A stretch of 5,877 nucleotides of DNA from Actinomycetota bacterium. GTDB taxonomy: Bacteria > Actinomycetota > Acidimicrobiia > IMCC26256 > PALSA-610. Below are positions 1-5,532 of the stretch, one piece after another (position 1 is the first letter of the stretch; every line of letters begins with the position of its first letter). The DNA lies in assembly GCA_005779345.1 (NCBI GenBank), contig SXJQ01000017.1, positions 1-5,877 of the forward strand, read 5' to 3'. Under the pieces are notes generated by a model that saw only the letters and a program-made list of their open reading frames with translations, did no database searches and was not told the DNA's origin. A program made the position numbers and the translations under genes.

Positions 1-18
1 CGGGTTATCCACTCAAGG

Positions 19-46
19 TTGGGCGGGTTGGGACCGCCTCTAGACT
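19..46 (+). promoter_or_regulatory. Possible promoter for trpC, near-leaderless
   Basis: A TAGACT box at 41-46 fits the actinobacterial -10 pattern TANNNT. TTGGGC at 19-24 is a weak match to a -35 element, with 16 bases between the two. Transcription would start near 52-55, only a few bases before the trpC ATG at 58. No Shine-Dalgarno sequence lies before that ATG, which fits a leaderless or nearly leaderless mRNA. The -35 match is poor and the call rests on spacing and the -10 box. An upstream trp gene in the same transcript cannot be excluded because the window begins here. Confidence 0.35.
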
Positions 47-57
47 CCGGCGATCCC

Positions 58-852
58 ATGGGCATTCTCGACGAGATCCTGGCCACCAAGCGCGACGAAG
101 TGACGTTGCTGCACCAGCCGCAGGCACGCGACGCGATTCGCGCGGCCGCACTCGCCGCGGGGCCGACTCGCGATTTCGTGGGCGCGCTCCGCCGCGACGA
201 CGGGCACCTGTCGGTCATCGCCGAGATGAAGCGGCGGTCGCCGAGCAAGGGCGACCTCGATCCCGACCTCGACGCCGCCACCGCAGCGCGGGCCTACGAG
301 CGGGGCGGCGCGTCGGCCCTCAGCGTCTTGACCGACGGCCCCTGGTTCGGCGGGCGGATCGACGATCTCCAGGCCGCGCGCGACGCCACGGCACTCCCCG
401 CGTTGCGCAAGGACTTCACGATCGCGGAGATCCAACTGTTCGAGGCGCGGGCGATCGGTGCCGACGGCGTGTTGCTCATCGTCGCGGCACTCGACGACGC
501 GACCTTGCGCGACCTGCACGAGGCCGCGACCGACCTCGGGCTCGCGGTGCTCGTCGAGACGCACGACGACGCCGAGATCGAACGAGCACTCGCCGCCGGG
601 GCGCGCATCGTCGGGATCAACAACCGCAGCCTCCAGACGTTCGCGGAAGACCTCGGGATCGCCGAACGCCTCGCCTCCCTCCTGCCGTCCGACGTCGTGC
701 GGGTCGCGGAGAGCGCGGTGCGCGGTGCCGACGACGCGGCCCGGATGGCCGCCGCGGGATTCGACGCCGTGCTCGTCGGCGAGGCGTTGGTCCGCAGCGA
801 GGATCCGGCGACGCTCTGCGCCGCGCTCGCGGCTGCGACCGTCACGAGGTGA
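58..852 (+). CDS. trpC: Indole-3-glycerol phosphate synthase (TrpC)
   Basis: Cytoplasmic TIM-barrel enzyme that closes the ring of 1-(o-carboxyphenylamino)-1-deoxyribulose 5-phosphate, with loss of CO2 and water, to give indole-3-glycerol phosphate, the step before tryptophan synthase. The 264-aa product has the usual single-domain length. Family motifs are in order: N-terminal ILDEILATKRDEV, AEMKRRSPSKG with E56 and K58, SVLTDGPWFGG near 89-99, LRKDF with K118, VLVETHD with E167, GINNR with N188, VAESA with E218 and S219, and VLVGEALVRS as the phosphate-binding end of the barrel. These match the known catalytic set (two Lys, two Glu, Asn, Ser), so the enzyme should be active. The ATG at 58 is preferred over an in-frame TTG at 19 because the family N-terminus begins there and the extra residues look like untranslated DNA. 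It is the first gene in the window; trpB2 follows 91 bases later. Confidence 0.97.
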   Translation: MGILDEILATKRDEVTLLHQPQARDAIRAAALAAGPTRDFVGALRRDDGHLSVIAEMKRRSPSKGDLDPDLDAATAARAYERGGASALSVLTDGPWFGGRIDDLQAARDATALPALRKDFTIAEIQLFEARAIGADGVLLIVAALDDATLRDLHEAATDLGLAVLVETHDDAEIERALAAGARIVGINNRSLQTFAEDLGIAERLASLLPSDVVRVAESAVRGADDAARMAAAGFDAVLVGEALVRSEDPATLCAALAAATVTR

Positions 853-902
853 ACGTGGCAGGATCGCGGCGCGCGATCGGCGCGATGCCGTCGCCGGGCC
901 GA

Positions 903-938
903 CTCCTCCCTGGGGCCGGGCCGATCCCTCCGAGGAGG
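903..938 (+). promoter_or_regulatory. Strong ribosome binding site of trpB2, possibly able to be masked
   Basis: AGGAGG at 933-938, five bases before the ATG at 944, is a near-perfect Shine-Dalgarno site and fixes the trpB2 start. CTCCTC at 903-908 is exactly complementary to GAGGAG at 932-937, and a smaller local hairpin (CCTC 927-930, loop CGAG, GAGG 935-938) covers the same site. Either fold could hide it from the ribosome. The ribosome binding site is clear; the masking is speculation, since pyrimidine-rich runs pairing with purine-rich sites are common by chance. Confidence 0.5.
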
Positions 939-943
939 TCGAC

Positions 944-2206
944 ATGACCGAACCCACCCGTTTCCACCTCGCGCAGTCGCAGATTCCGACGGCCTGGTAC
1001 AACGCGCTCCCGGATCTCCCCGCGCCGCTCGCTCCGCCGCTGCACCCCGCCACACGACAGCCGGCAGGCCCCGACGATCTCGCACCGTTGTTCCCGATGC
1101 CGCTCATCGAACAGGAGATGACCTCGGCACCGTGGATCGACGTCCCCGGTGAGGTCCTCGACATCCTGCGGCTCTGGCGTCCGACGCCGCTCGTGCGCGC
1201 ACGCCGCCTCGAGGCCGCGCTCGGCACGCCGGCACGGATCTACTTCAAGGACGAGTCGGTCTCGCCGGCGGGGTCGCACAAGCCCAACACGGCGGTGCCG
1301 CAGGCCTACTACAACCAGCTCGCCGGTATCCCGAGGCTGACGACCGAGACGGGTGCGGGGCAGTGGGGGAGCAGCCTCGCGTTCGCCTGTGCGCAGTACG
1401 ACCTCGAGTGCAAGGTCTACATGGTCCGCGCGTCGTACGGGCAGAAGCCGTACCGCCGGATGCTCATGGAGACGTGGGGGGCTTCGGTCGTCCCGTCGCC
1501 GATCGACGACCCCGATCACCCGGGATCGCTCGGCGCGGCGATCTCCGACGCGGTGCGCGACGCGGTGTCGCGCGACGACACGCACTACTCGCTCGGGTCG
1601 GTGCTCAACCACGTGTTGTTGCACCAGACGATCATCGGTATCGAGGCGAAAGAACAGCTCGTCCTCGCCGGCGAGTCGCACCCCGACGTCGTGATCGGTA
1701 GTTGCGGCGGCGGCTCGAACCTCGGCGGCATCGCACTCCCCTTCATGACCGACTCGCGTGTGCGGCTGCTCGCCGTGGAGCCGTCGAGCTGTCCGACCCT
1801 CACCGAGGGCGAGTACGACTACGACTACGGCGATGTCGCGGGGATGACACCGCTGATGCAGATGTTCACGCTCGGCCACGATTTCGTGCCGCCGTCGATC
1901 CACGCGGGCGGGCTCCGGTATCACGGCGACTCCCCGATCATCTCGTTGCTCGTGCACGCCGGCCGCATGGACGCCGTCGCGTACCCGCAGAGCAAGACGT
2001 TCGAGGCCGCCGTGCAGTTCGCCCGTACCGAGGGCAAGATCCCGGCCCCCGAGACCGGCCACGCGATCCGGGCGGTCATCGACGAAGCGCTGCGCTGCAA
2101 GGAGGAGGGGAGCGACGAGGTGCTGCTGTTCAACTACAGCGGCCATGGGTTCCTCGACCTGTCGGCCTACGACGACTACAACCACGGTCGGCTCCTCGAC
2201 GACTGA
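944..2206 (+). CDS. trpB2: TrpB2-type tryptophan synthase beta-like PLP enzyme
   Basis: Fold-type II pyridoxal-phosphate enzyme of the TrpB2 (tryptophan synthase beta-like) branch, expected to join indole and L-serine to form tryptophan in the cytoplasm. The product is 420 aa. RPTPLVRARRLE at 79-90 leads into KDESVSPAGSHKPNTAV, where K113 is the Schiff-base lysine; TETGAGQWG follows, with E135 matching the catalytic Glu of TrpB; GGGSN at 255-259 is the PLP phosphate loop; AVEPSSCPTL at 277-286; AGGLRYHG near 321-328; PETGHA at 369-374; and SGHGFLDL at 399-406. The KPNTAV and SGHG variants and the long N-terminal region before residue 78 separate it from TrpB1, whose matching motifs are HKINN and SGRGDKD. 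Family knowledge: TrpB2 enzymes often work without TrpA and may salvage free indole; some copies inside trp operons do interact with TrpA. The ATG at 944 has a strong ribosome binding site. A canonical trpB lies downstream at 5533, so this gene is a second, divergent beta subunit and not the only one. Confidence 0.95.
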   Translation: MTEPTRFHLAQSQIPTAWYNALPDLPAPLAPPLHPATRQPAGPDDLAPLFPMPLIEQEMTSAPWIDVPGEVLDILRLWRPTPLVRARRLEAALGTPARIYFKDESVSPAGSHKPNTAVPQAYYNQLAGIPRLTTETGAGQWGSSLAFACAQYDLECKVYMVRASYGQKPYRRMLMETWGASVVPSPIDDPDHPGSLGAAISDAVRDAVSRDDTHYSLGSVLNHVLLHQTIIGIEAKEQLVLAGESHPDVVIGSCGGGSNLGGIALPFMTDSRVRLLAVEPSSCPTLTEGEYDYDYGDVAGMTPLMQMFTLGHDFVPPSIHAGGLRYHGDSPIISLLVHAGRMDAVAYPQSKTFEAAVQFARTEGKIPAPETGHAIRAVIDEALRCKEEGSDEVLLFNYSGHGFLDLSAYDDYNHGRLLDD

Positions 2207-2257
2207 GCCCGTCGGTACGGCTGGATTCGGCTGTCCCCGGCCGGCCCCGAAGCCCTG

Positions 2258-2295
2258 GCGATATCGCGGCGGGTGGGTCGGGCCTCGCGTAACCT
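2258..2295 (+). promoter_or_regulatory. Possible leaderless promoter and palindrome before trpF
   Basis: TAACCT at 2290-2295 matches TANNNT and ends nine bases before the trpF ATG at 2305. No purine-rich ribosome binding site precedes that ATG. Transcription starting near 2302-2305 would give a leaderless mRNA. A perfect 10-bp palindrome, GCGATATCGC, at 2258-2267 lies just upstream of where a -35 element would be and could be an operator. No good -35 sequence is visible. Both signals are short and could be chance in this base composition. Confidence 0.28.
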
Positions 2296-2304
2296 CGCCG
2301 CCGT

Positions 2305-3060
2305 ATGTTCGTGAAGATCTGTGGCATCACCAACCTCGACGACGCGCTGCTCGCGGTCGCGATGGATGCCGACGCGCTCGGGTTCGTCTTCGCGCCGAGC
2401 CGACGACAGGTCCAGATCGAGACCGCGCGCGACATCGTCAAGCGCCTGCCGTCCGAGGCCGTCACCGTGGGCGTGTTCCGCGACGAACGGCCCGAACGCG
2501 TCGTCGAGATCTGCAACCGCGTCGGTTTGCAGGGCGCGCAGTTGCACGGGCGCGAACCGCTCGGCGACGTCCGTTACGTGCGCGAGCGCGTCCAGTTCGT
2601 GATCCAGGCCTACAAGGCCGGCGACCCCGGCCTCGAACTCGCGGCCAACAGCCCGGCCGACATCGTGCTCGTCGACGGCCCGAATCCCGGCAGCGGCAAG
2701 GTCTTCGACTGGGCGCTCGCCGACCAGGTCCCGCCGGGGGTGCGGTTGCTGCTCGCCGGGGGATTGCACCACCAGAACGTGGCCGACGCGATCGAACGGA
2801 TCCGTCCGTGGGGAGTCGACGTCTCGAGCGGCGTGGAGCGCAGCCCCGGGCACAAGGACCCCACGAAGGTGCGGCTGTTCGTGCAGGCGGCCAAGGCCGC
2901 GGGTGAGCGGCTCGCCGATCGCGGCGTGCTCGCGGGTCGGCGCAGCTTCACGTTGCCGAGCGATCACGGCGAGCCGTTGCGGCTCGACGCGATCGCCGAC
3001 CTCCCGATGGTCGAAGCCGGCGTGACCCGCCCGTGGGATTGGTCGCTCGACGGCATCTGA
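2305..3060 (+). CDS. trpF: Phosphoribosylanthranilate isomerase (TrpF) with C-terminal extension
   Basis: Cytoplasmic TIM-barrel enzyme that isomerises N-(5-phosphoribosyl)anthranilate to the substrate of TrpC by an Amadori rearrangement. The N-terminus FVKICGIT carries the general-base cysteine C6. Other family motifs are ALGFVFAPSRR at 24-34, VGVFRDE near 55-61, QLHGRE at 79-84 and VLVDGPNPGSGKVFDW at 121-136, which holds the general acid D124. The phosphate-binding strands are LLAGGL at 149-154 and DVSSGVE at 172-178, followed by the PGHKD variant of the usual PGxKD at 181-185. The core ends near residue 206, the usual family length. About 45 more residues follow, containing Pro, Trp and acidic residues and ending in RPWDWSLDGI; I do not recognise this tail. 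The ATG at 2305 is the only sensible start, although no Shine-Dalgarno sequence precedes it. Many actinobacteria lack trpF and use the bifunctional PriA instead, so a dedicated gene is informative. Confidence 0.95.
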   Translation: MFVKICGITNLDDALLAVAMDADALGFVFAPSRRQVQIETARDIVKRLPSEAVTVGVFRDERPERVVEICNRVGLQGAQLHGREPLGDVRYVRERVQFVIQAYKAGDPGLELAANSPADIVLVDGPNPGSGKVFDWALADQVPPGVRLLLAGGLHHQNVADAIERIRPWGVDVSSGVERSPGHKDPTKVRLFVQAAKAAGERLADRGVLAGRRSFTLPSDHGEPLRLDAIADLPMVEAGVTRPWDWSLDGI

Positions 3061-3070
3061 GCCCCGCCGT

Positions 3071-3115
3071 CACGAGAACCTCGGCTTCACGAGAACCTCG
3101 GCTTCACGAACACCT
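3071..3115 (+). repeat. Short tandem repeat, 17-bp unit, about 2.6 copies
   Basis: CACGAGAACCTCGGCTT occurs at 3071-3087 and is repeated exactly at 3088-3104. A diverged partial third copy, CACGAACACCT, occupies 3105-3115, and a weak echo (TTCACGCGACCCTCG) follows from about 3123. The array starts 10 bases after the trpF stop and lies about 117 bases before the next gene. Possible roles are an array of protein-binding sites or simple replication slippage; nothing in the sequence decides between them. Confidence 0.85.
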
Positions 3116-3126
3116 CACACACTTCA

Positions 3127-3150
3127 CGCGACCCTCGCGCGGGGCTCGCG
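3127..3150 (+). other. GC-rich hairpin between trpF and the secreted-protein gene
   Basis: CGCGACCC at 3127-3134 can pair with GGG at 3141-3143 and TCGCG at 3146-3150, leaving a two-base bulge and a six-base loop. It has no run of T after it. It could weaken read-through from trpF, but in such GC-rich DNA an eight-pair imperfect stem is not strong evidence for a terminator. Confidence 0.3.
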
Positions 3151-3219
3151 TCGCCCGATCACGACGGGTCGATGCTCTTCTCGTCGCTTCGACCCGGCGA
3201 CGCCCCACTCACCCCTCAC

Positions 3220-3225
3220 GGAGGT
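3220..3225 (+). promoter_or_regulatory. Ribosome binding site deciding the start at 3232
   Basis: GGAGGT lies six bases before the ATG at 3232. It selects this start over an in-frame ATG at 3172, which has no comparable site and would place 20 non-signal residues in front of an evident signal peptide. Confidence 0.8.
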
Positions 3226-3231
3226 CTTCGG

Positions 3232-3753
3232 ATGATCAAGCGTTTCCTTGCGAGCACCCTCGCCGGCGGGCTCCTCGTCGCCGGCGCGATCGTCGGCAGC
3301 GGCTCGACGCCCGCCGGCGCGACCGAATGTCCCGACGGCTCCTGGACCGACACCGTCGGCCGTCCGGCCGAGGCAGTCTCGGGCATGACCGGCGCCGCGC
3401 TGTTCCGCCTCGCCGACAACGACCACTACCGCCTCCGGGTGAGCGAGGCCGGACGCGACCGCGCGGTGTTCACCGGCACGATCACGACCGACGGTGCGCT
3501 CGTCTTCGGCCGCCGGCACCTCGAAGGTGGTGACCTCACCGTGCGCCGCGACGGCAACCGTGTCGTGTTCCGGTTCACCAACTACGGCGGCGTCGACGGT
3601 CTCGACTTCGGCCTGCGGTGCGCGAGCACGCTGCGCGTGAGCATCAAGATGGACGGCGAACCGCTCGCGACCGACCTCGTCGTGATCGGCGGCGACTCGG
3701 CCCATCCCGACACCAACCCGTTCGTGATTCGCAAGACGGTCGCCACCGTCTGA
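3232..3753 (+). CDS. Small secreted protein of unknown function
   Basis: A 173-aa exported protein that I do not recognise. Residues 1-30 form a typical Sec signal peptide: positive MIKR, a hydrophobic core from about 5 to 22, a polar stretch, and a likely cleavage site after AGA at 28-30. The mature part has about 143 residues and no further membrane segment, lipobox or wall anchor. It has two cysteines, C33 and C130, which could form one disulfide outside the cell. Alternating hydrophobic residues and many Gly/Asp turns (for example RAVFTGTITTDGALVFG near 77-93, NRVVFRFTNYGGVDGLDFG near 109-127) suggest an all-beta fold. SAHPDTNPF near 157-164 is a distinctive Pro/His motif. The gene follows trpF by 171 bases and is followed by a strong hairpin, so it may end its own transcription unit. 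Codon use matches the neighbours, so there is no sign of recent transfer. No function can be assigned from sequence. Confidence 0.85.
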   Translation: MIKRFLASTLAGGLLVAGAIVGSGSTPAGATECPDGSWTDTVGRPAEAVSGMTGAALFRLADNDHYRLRVSEAGRDRAVFTGTITTDGALVFGRRHLEGGDLTVRRDGNRVVFRFTNYGGVDGLDFGLRCASTLRVSIKMDGEPLATDLVVIGGDSAHPDTNPFVIRKTVATV

Positions 3754-3770
3754 CGCATCCGACGGCTCCG

Positions 3771-3807
3771 CGGTGCCCCGGTCCGACACCCCCGGATCGG
3801 GGCACCG
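3771..3807 (+). terminator. Strong stem-loop, probable intrinsic terminator without a T tract
   Basis: The arm 3771-3785 (CGGTGCCCCGGTCCG) pairs with 3793-3807 (CGGATCGGGGCACCG) over 15 bp with a single G-U pair and a seven-base loop. The outer 10 bp are perfect. It begins 17 bases after the stop codon at 3751-3753, the expected place for a terminator. No T-run follows; GC-rich actinobacteria often have such U-poor terminators. It is much the best hairpin I found in the window. Confidence 0.7.
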
Positions 3808-3908
3808 TCGCGCCCGAGCGCCGATCGCGCCGCTTGCCGTCGACGCGCTGACCTGGGAGTTCATCGCGAGCGTCCGGAACGGCCCGAGCGTCGTGGACGG
3901 CACCGCGC

Positions 3909-3914
3909 TACGGT
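3909..3914 (+). promoter_or_regulatory. Possible -10 box for the propeller gene
   Basis: TACGGT fits TANNNT and lies 33 bases before the ATG at 3948, downstream of the putative terminator at 3771-3807. It would give a leader of about 25 bases that includes the ribosome binding site. No convincing -35 element lies 16-18 bases upstream. If the hairpin does terminate transcription, a promoter is needed here for the propeller gene and possibly for trpB1. Confidence 0.3.
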
Positions 3915-3934
3915 CGCCCCGGGATCCGGATCGT

Positions 3935-3940
3935 GAGGAG
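3935..3940 (+). promoter_or_regulatory. Ribosome binding site deciding the start at 3948
   Basis: GAGGAG lies seven bases before the ATG at 3948. An in-frame GTG at 3933 overlaps this site and has no site of its own, so the ATG is the likelier start. Confidence 0.8.
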
Positions 3941-3947
3941 AATCAGC

Positions 3948-5507
3948 ATGCGAGCACGCAACATCGCGATCGTGGTCGGGATCGGTCTCGGCATCGGTGC
4001 CACGGCAGGCTTCGCGACGGACTCGGCCCGCGCCGCCACGACGGTGCCCGGCGACTTCAACGGCGACGGCCGTTCCGATCTCGTGATCGGCGTGCGCGGC
4101 GAAGACATCGGGGCCGCGGCCGACGTCGGTGCGGTGCACGTCCTCGCGGGTACCGCGGGCGGCGTCCGTACCCGCGGCGGCCAACTGTGGACCGAGGACC
4201 GCGACGAGGTCCCCGACACGGTCGAGGCGGCCGATGCGTTCGGTACCGCGAGCGCCGCCGGCGACTTCGACGGCGACGGCTACGGCGACCTCGCGATCGG
4301 CGCGCCCGGCGAGTCGCTCGTCGGCAACGCCGCCGCCGGTCAGGTCACCGTCTTGTACGGCTCACCGTTCGGGCTCGACGCCCGCGACGCCGACCTGCTG
4401 TCGCAGGGCGTCGGCGAGATCACGAGCACTCCCGAGCCCGGCGACCTCTTCGGCGAAGCGCTCGTGGCAGGCGACTTCGATGCCGACGGACGCGACGATC
4501 TCGTGATCGGCGCTCCGGGCGAGACGATCGCGGGCGAGACCGCGGCGGGAACCGTGCACGTCGTCTATGGCACCGGCGAGGGTCTCGACGGGAGTCGCTC
4601 GCGTCGCTTCGACCAAGAGCACATCGGGGCGGCGAGCGAGGCCGGCGACGGGTTCGGCGCGGCGCTCGCGACCGGCGATCTCGACGCCGACGGACGCGAC
4701 GATGTCGCGATCGGTGCCGGGGGTGAAGACATCGGCGCGCTCGCGGACGCCGGTCAGGTCGTCGTGCTCTCGGGGAGTCCGACCGGGATCGTGCCGGCCG
4801 ACGGACTGCGGTTCCACCAGGACTCCGTCGGCGTCGTCGGTGTCGCCGAAACCGGTGACGCCTTCGGTGCCCGCCTCGCGATCGGTGACTTCGACGGCGA
4901 CGACACCGCCGACCTCGCCGTCGCCGCGCCGACCGAGGGCATCGGCAGCGCCACCGAGGGCGGCGCGCTGCACCTCTTCGAGGGATCGGTCGACGGCGTG
5001 ACCATCACCGGGAACCGCGTGCTCTACCAGGGATACCTCGGCGTTCCCGGACGCTCCGAGGCGGGCGACCAGTTCGCCGGCGCGATCGCGGCCGGCGACT
5101 TCGACGGCGACGGCGACGACGATCTCGCGGTCGGCACGCCGGGCGAGGACTTCGAGGGCATCGACTCGGCCGGGACCGTGACCATCTTCAAGGGTTCGGC
5201 CGCGGGAATCGCCGCGGCCGGCGCCAAGGTCTGGAGCCAGGACAGCGAGAACGTGCAGGAGGTCCCCGAAGCGGCCGACGCGTTCGGCAGCGGCCTCGGG
5301 GTCGGCGACTACGACGGCGACCGCAAGGACGACCTCGCGATTGCGAGCGCCGAGAGCGTGGGCGCCGCCGCGCTCGCCGGCTCGGTCCACGTCTTGTACG
5401 GCTCGGCGAGCGGGCTGGGGTCGGCCGACTCGCAGTACTTCACCCAGGACACGACGAGCATCCCCGACGGGGCCGAGGCCGGCGACCTGTTCGGCGTGCA
5501 GCCCTGA
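3948..5507 (+). CDS. Secreted FG-GAP repeat protein, seven-bladed integrin-alpha-like beta-propeller
   Basis: A 519-aa exported protein made almost wholly of FG-GAP repeats. Residues 1-29 are a signal peptide (MRARN, then a Gly/Ile/Val-rich core, probable cleavage after ARA at 27-29). Seven DxDxDGxxD-type calcium loops begin at D36, D106, D176, D244, D314, D384 and D454, spaced 70 residues apart except one gap of 68. Each is followed by DLxIGxPGE or a variant, an AGxVxVLYGS strand, and a (D)xFG motif; FG-type motifs lie at 98-99, 168-169, 236-237, 306-307, 376-377 (FA), 446-447 and 515-516. Loop 5 has Asp and loop 7 Arg in place of the usual Gly, so those calcium sites may be weaker. Family knowledge: these repeats build beta-propellers like the head of integrin alpha chains and often bind ligands or other proteins. 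I see no catalytic domain, anchor or transmembrane helix, so it is probably released or bound non-covalently outside the cell. trpB1 starts 25 bases after its stop codon. Confidence 0.93.
   Translation: MRARNIAIVVGIGLGIGATAGFATDSARAATTVPGDFNGDGRSDLVIGVRGEDIGAAADVGAVHVLAGTAGGVRTRGGQLWTEDRDEVPDTVEAADAFGTASAAGDFDGDGYGDLAIGAPGESLVGNAAAGQVTVLYGSPFGLDARDADLLSQGVGEITSTPEPGDLFGEALVAGDFDADGRDDLVIGAPGETIAGETAAGTVHVVYGTGEGLDGSRSRRFDQEHIGAASEAGDGFGAALATGDLDADGRDDVAIGAGGEDIGALADAGQVVVLSGSPTGIVPADGLRFHQDSVGVVGVAETGDAFGARLAIGDFDGDDTADLAVAAPTEGIGSATEGGALHLFEGSVDGVTITGNRVLYQGYLGVPGRSEAGDQFAGAIAAGDFDGDGDDDLAVGTPGEDFEGIDSAGTVTIFKGSAAGIAAAGAKVWSQDSENVQEVPEAADAFGSGLGVGDYDGDRKDDLAIASAESVGAAALAGSVHVLYGSASGLGSADSQYFTQDTTSIPDGAEAGDLFGVQP
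4053..5504 (+). repeat. Seven in-frame FG-GAP coding repeats of about 210 bp
   Basis: Calcium-loop codons start at 4053, 4263, 4473, 4677, 4887, 5097 and 5307, a 210-bp period with one 204-bp step. Core DNA such as GGCGACTTCGACGGCGACGG recurs in several units, and GTCTTGTACGGCTC occurs in units 2 and 7. The similarity is strongest in the loop codons and weak elsewhere, so the units are old duplications and not a recent expansion. The last segment (5478-5504) encodes the FG strand without a following calcium loop. Confidence 0.88.
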
Positions 5508-5532
5508 GTTCGCTCCGCCCAGGGAGTCCCGC

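Noticed and set aside
19..57. Alternative TTG start for trpC
   Set aside because: The added 13 residues do not fit the family N-terminus, and they overlap the likely promoter.
862..878. Small inverted repeat GATCGC/GCGATC between trpC and trpB2
   Set aside because: A six-bp stem with a five-base loop is too short for a terminator or attenuator in such GC-rich sequence, and no T-run follows.
458..943. In-frame upstream extension of trpB2 back into trpC
   Set aside because: The extra residues are Arg/Ser/Pro-rich out-of-frame trpC sequence, and the ATG at 944 has a near-perfect ribosome binding site.
853..943. Classical tryptophan attenuator before trpB2
   Set aside because: No Trp codons occur in any short frame next to a terminator-antiterminator pair, and no T-rich tail is present.
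40..1227. Minus-strand open frame (395 codons) opposite trpC and the start of trpB2
   Set aside because: It overlaps well-supported genes, has no family motif, and runs across the intergenic gap; it is a GC-bias artefact.
842..2185. Long open frame on the minus strand (447 codons) opposite trpB2
   Set aside because: It lies opposite a confident gene. Its Arg/Val/His-rich product has no recognisable motif and is the usual antisense shadow of high-GC coding DNA.
3172..3231. Alternative upstream ATG for the small secreted protein
   Set aside because: It has no ribosome binding site and would bury the signal peptide behind 20 residues.
3773..4726. Plus-strand open frame (317 codons) overlapping the terminator and the propeller gene
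   Set aside because: Its product is extremely Arg-rich and low in complexity, it is out of frame with clear FG-GAP repeats, and it starts inside the hairpin.
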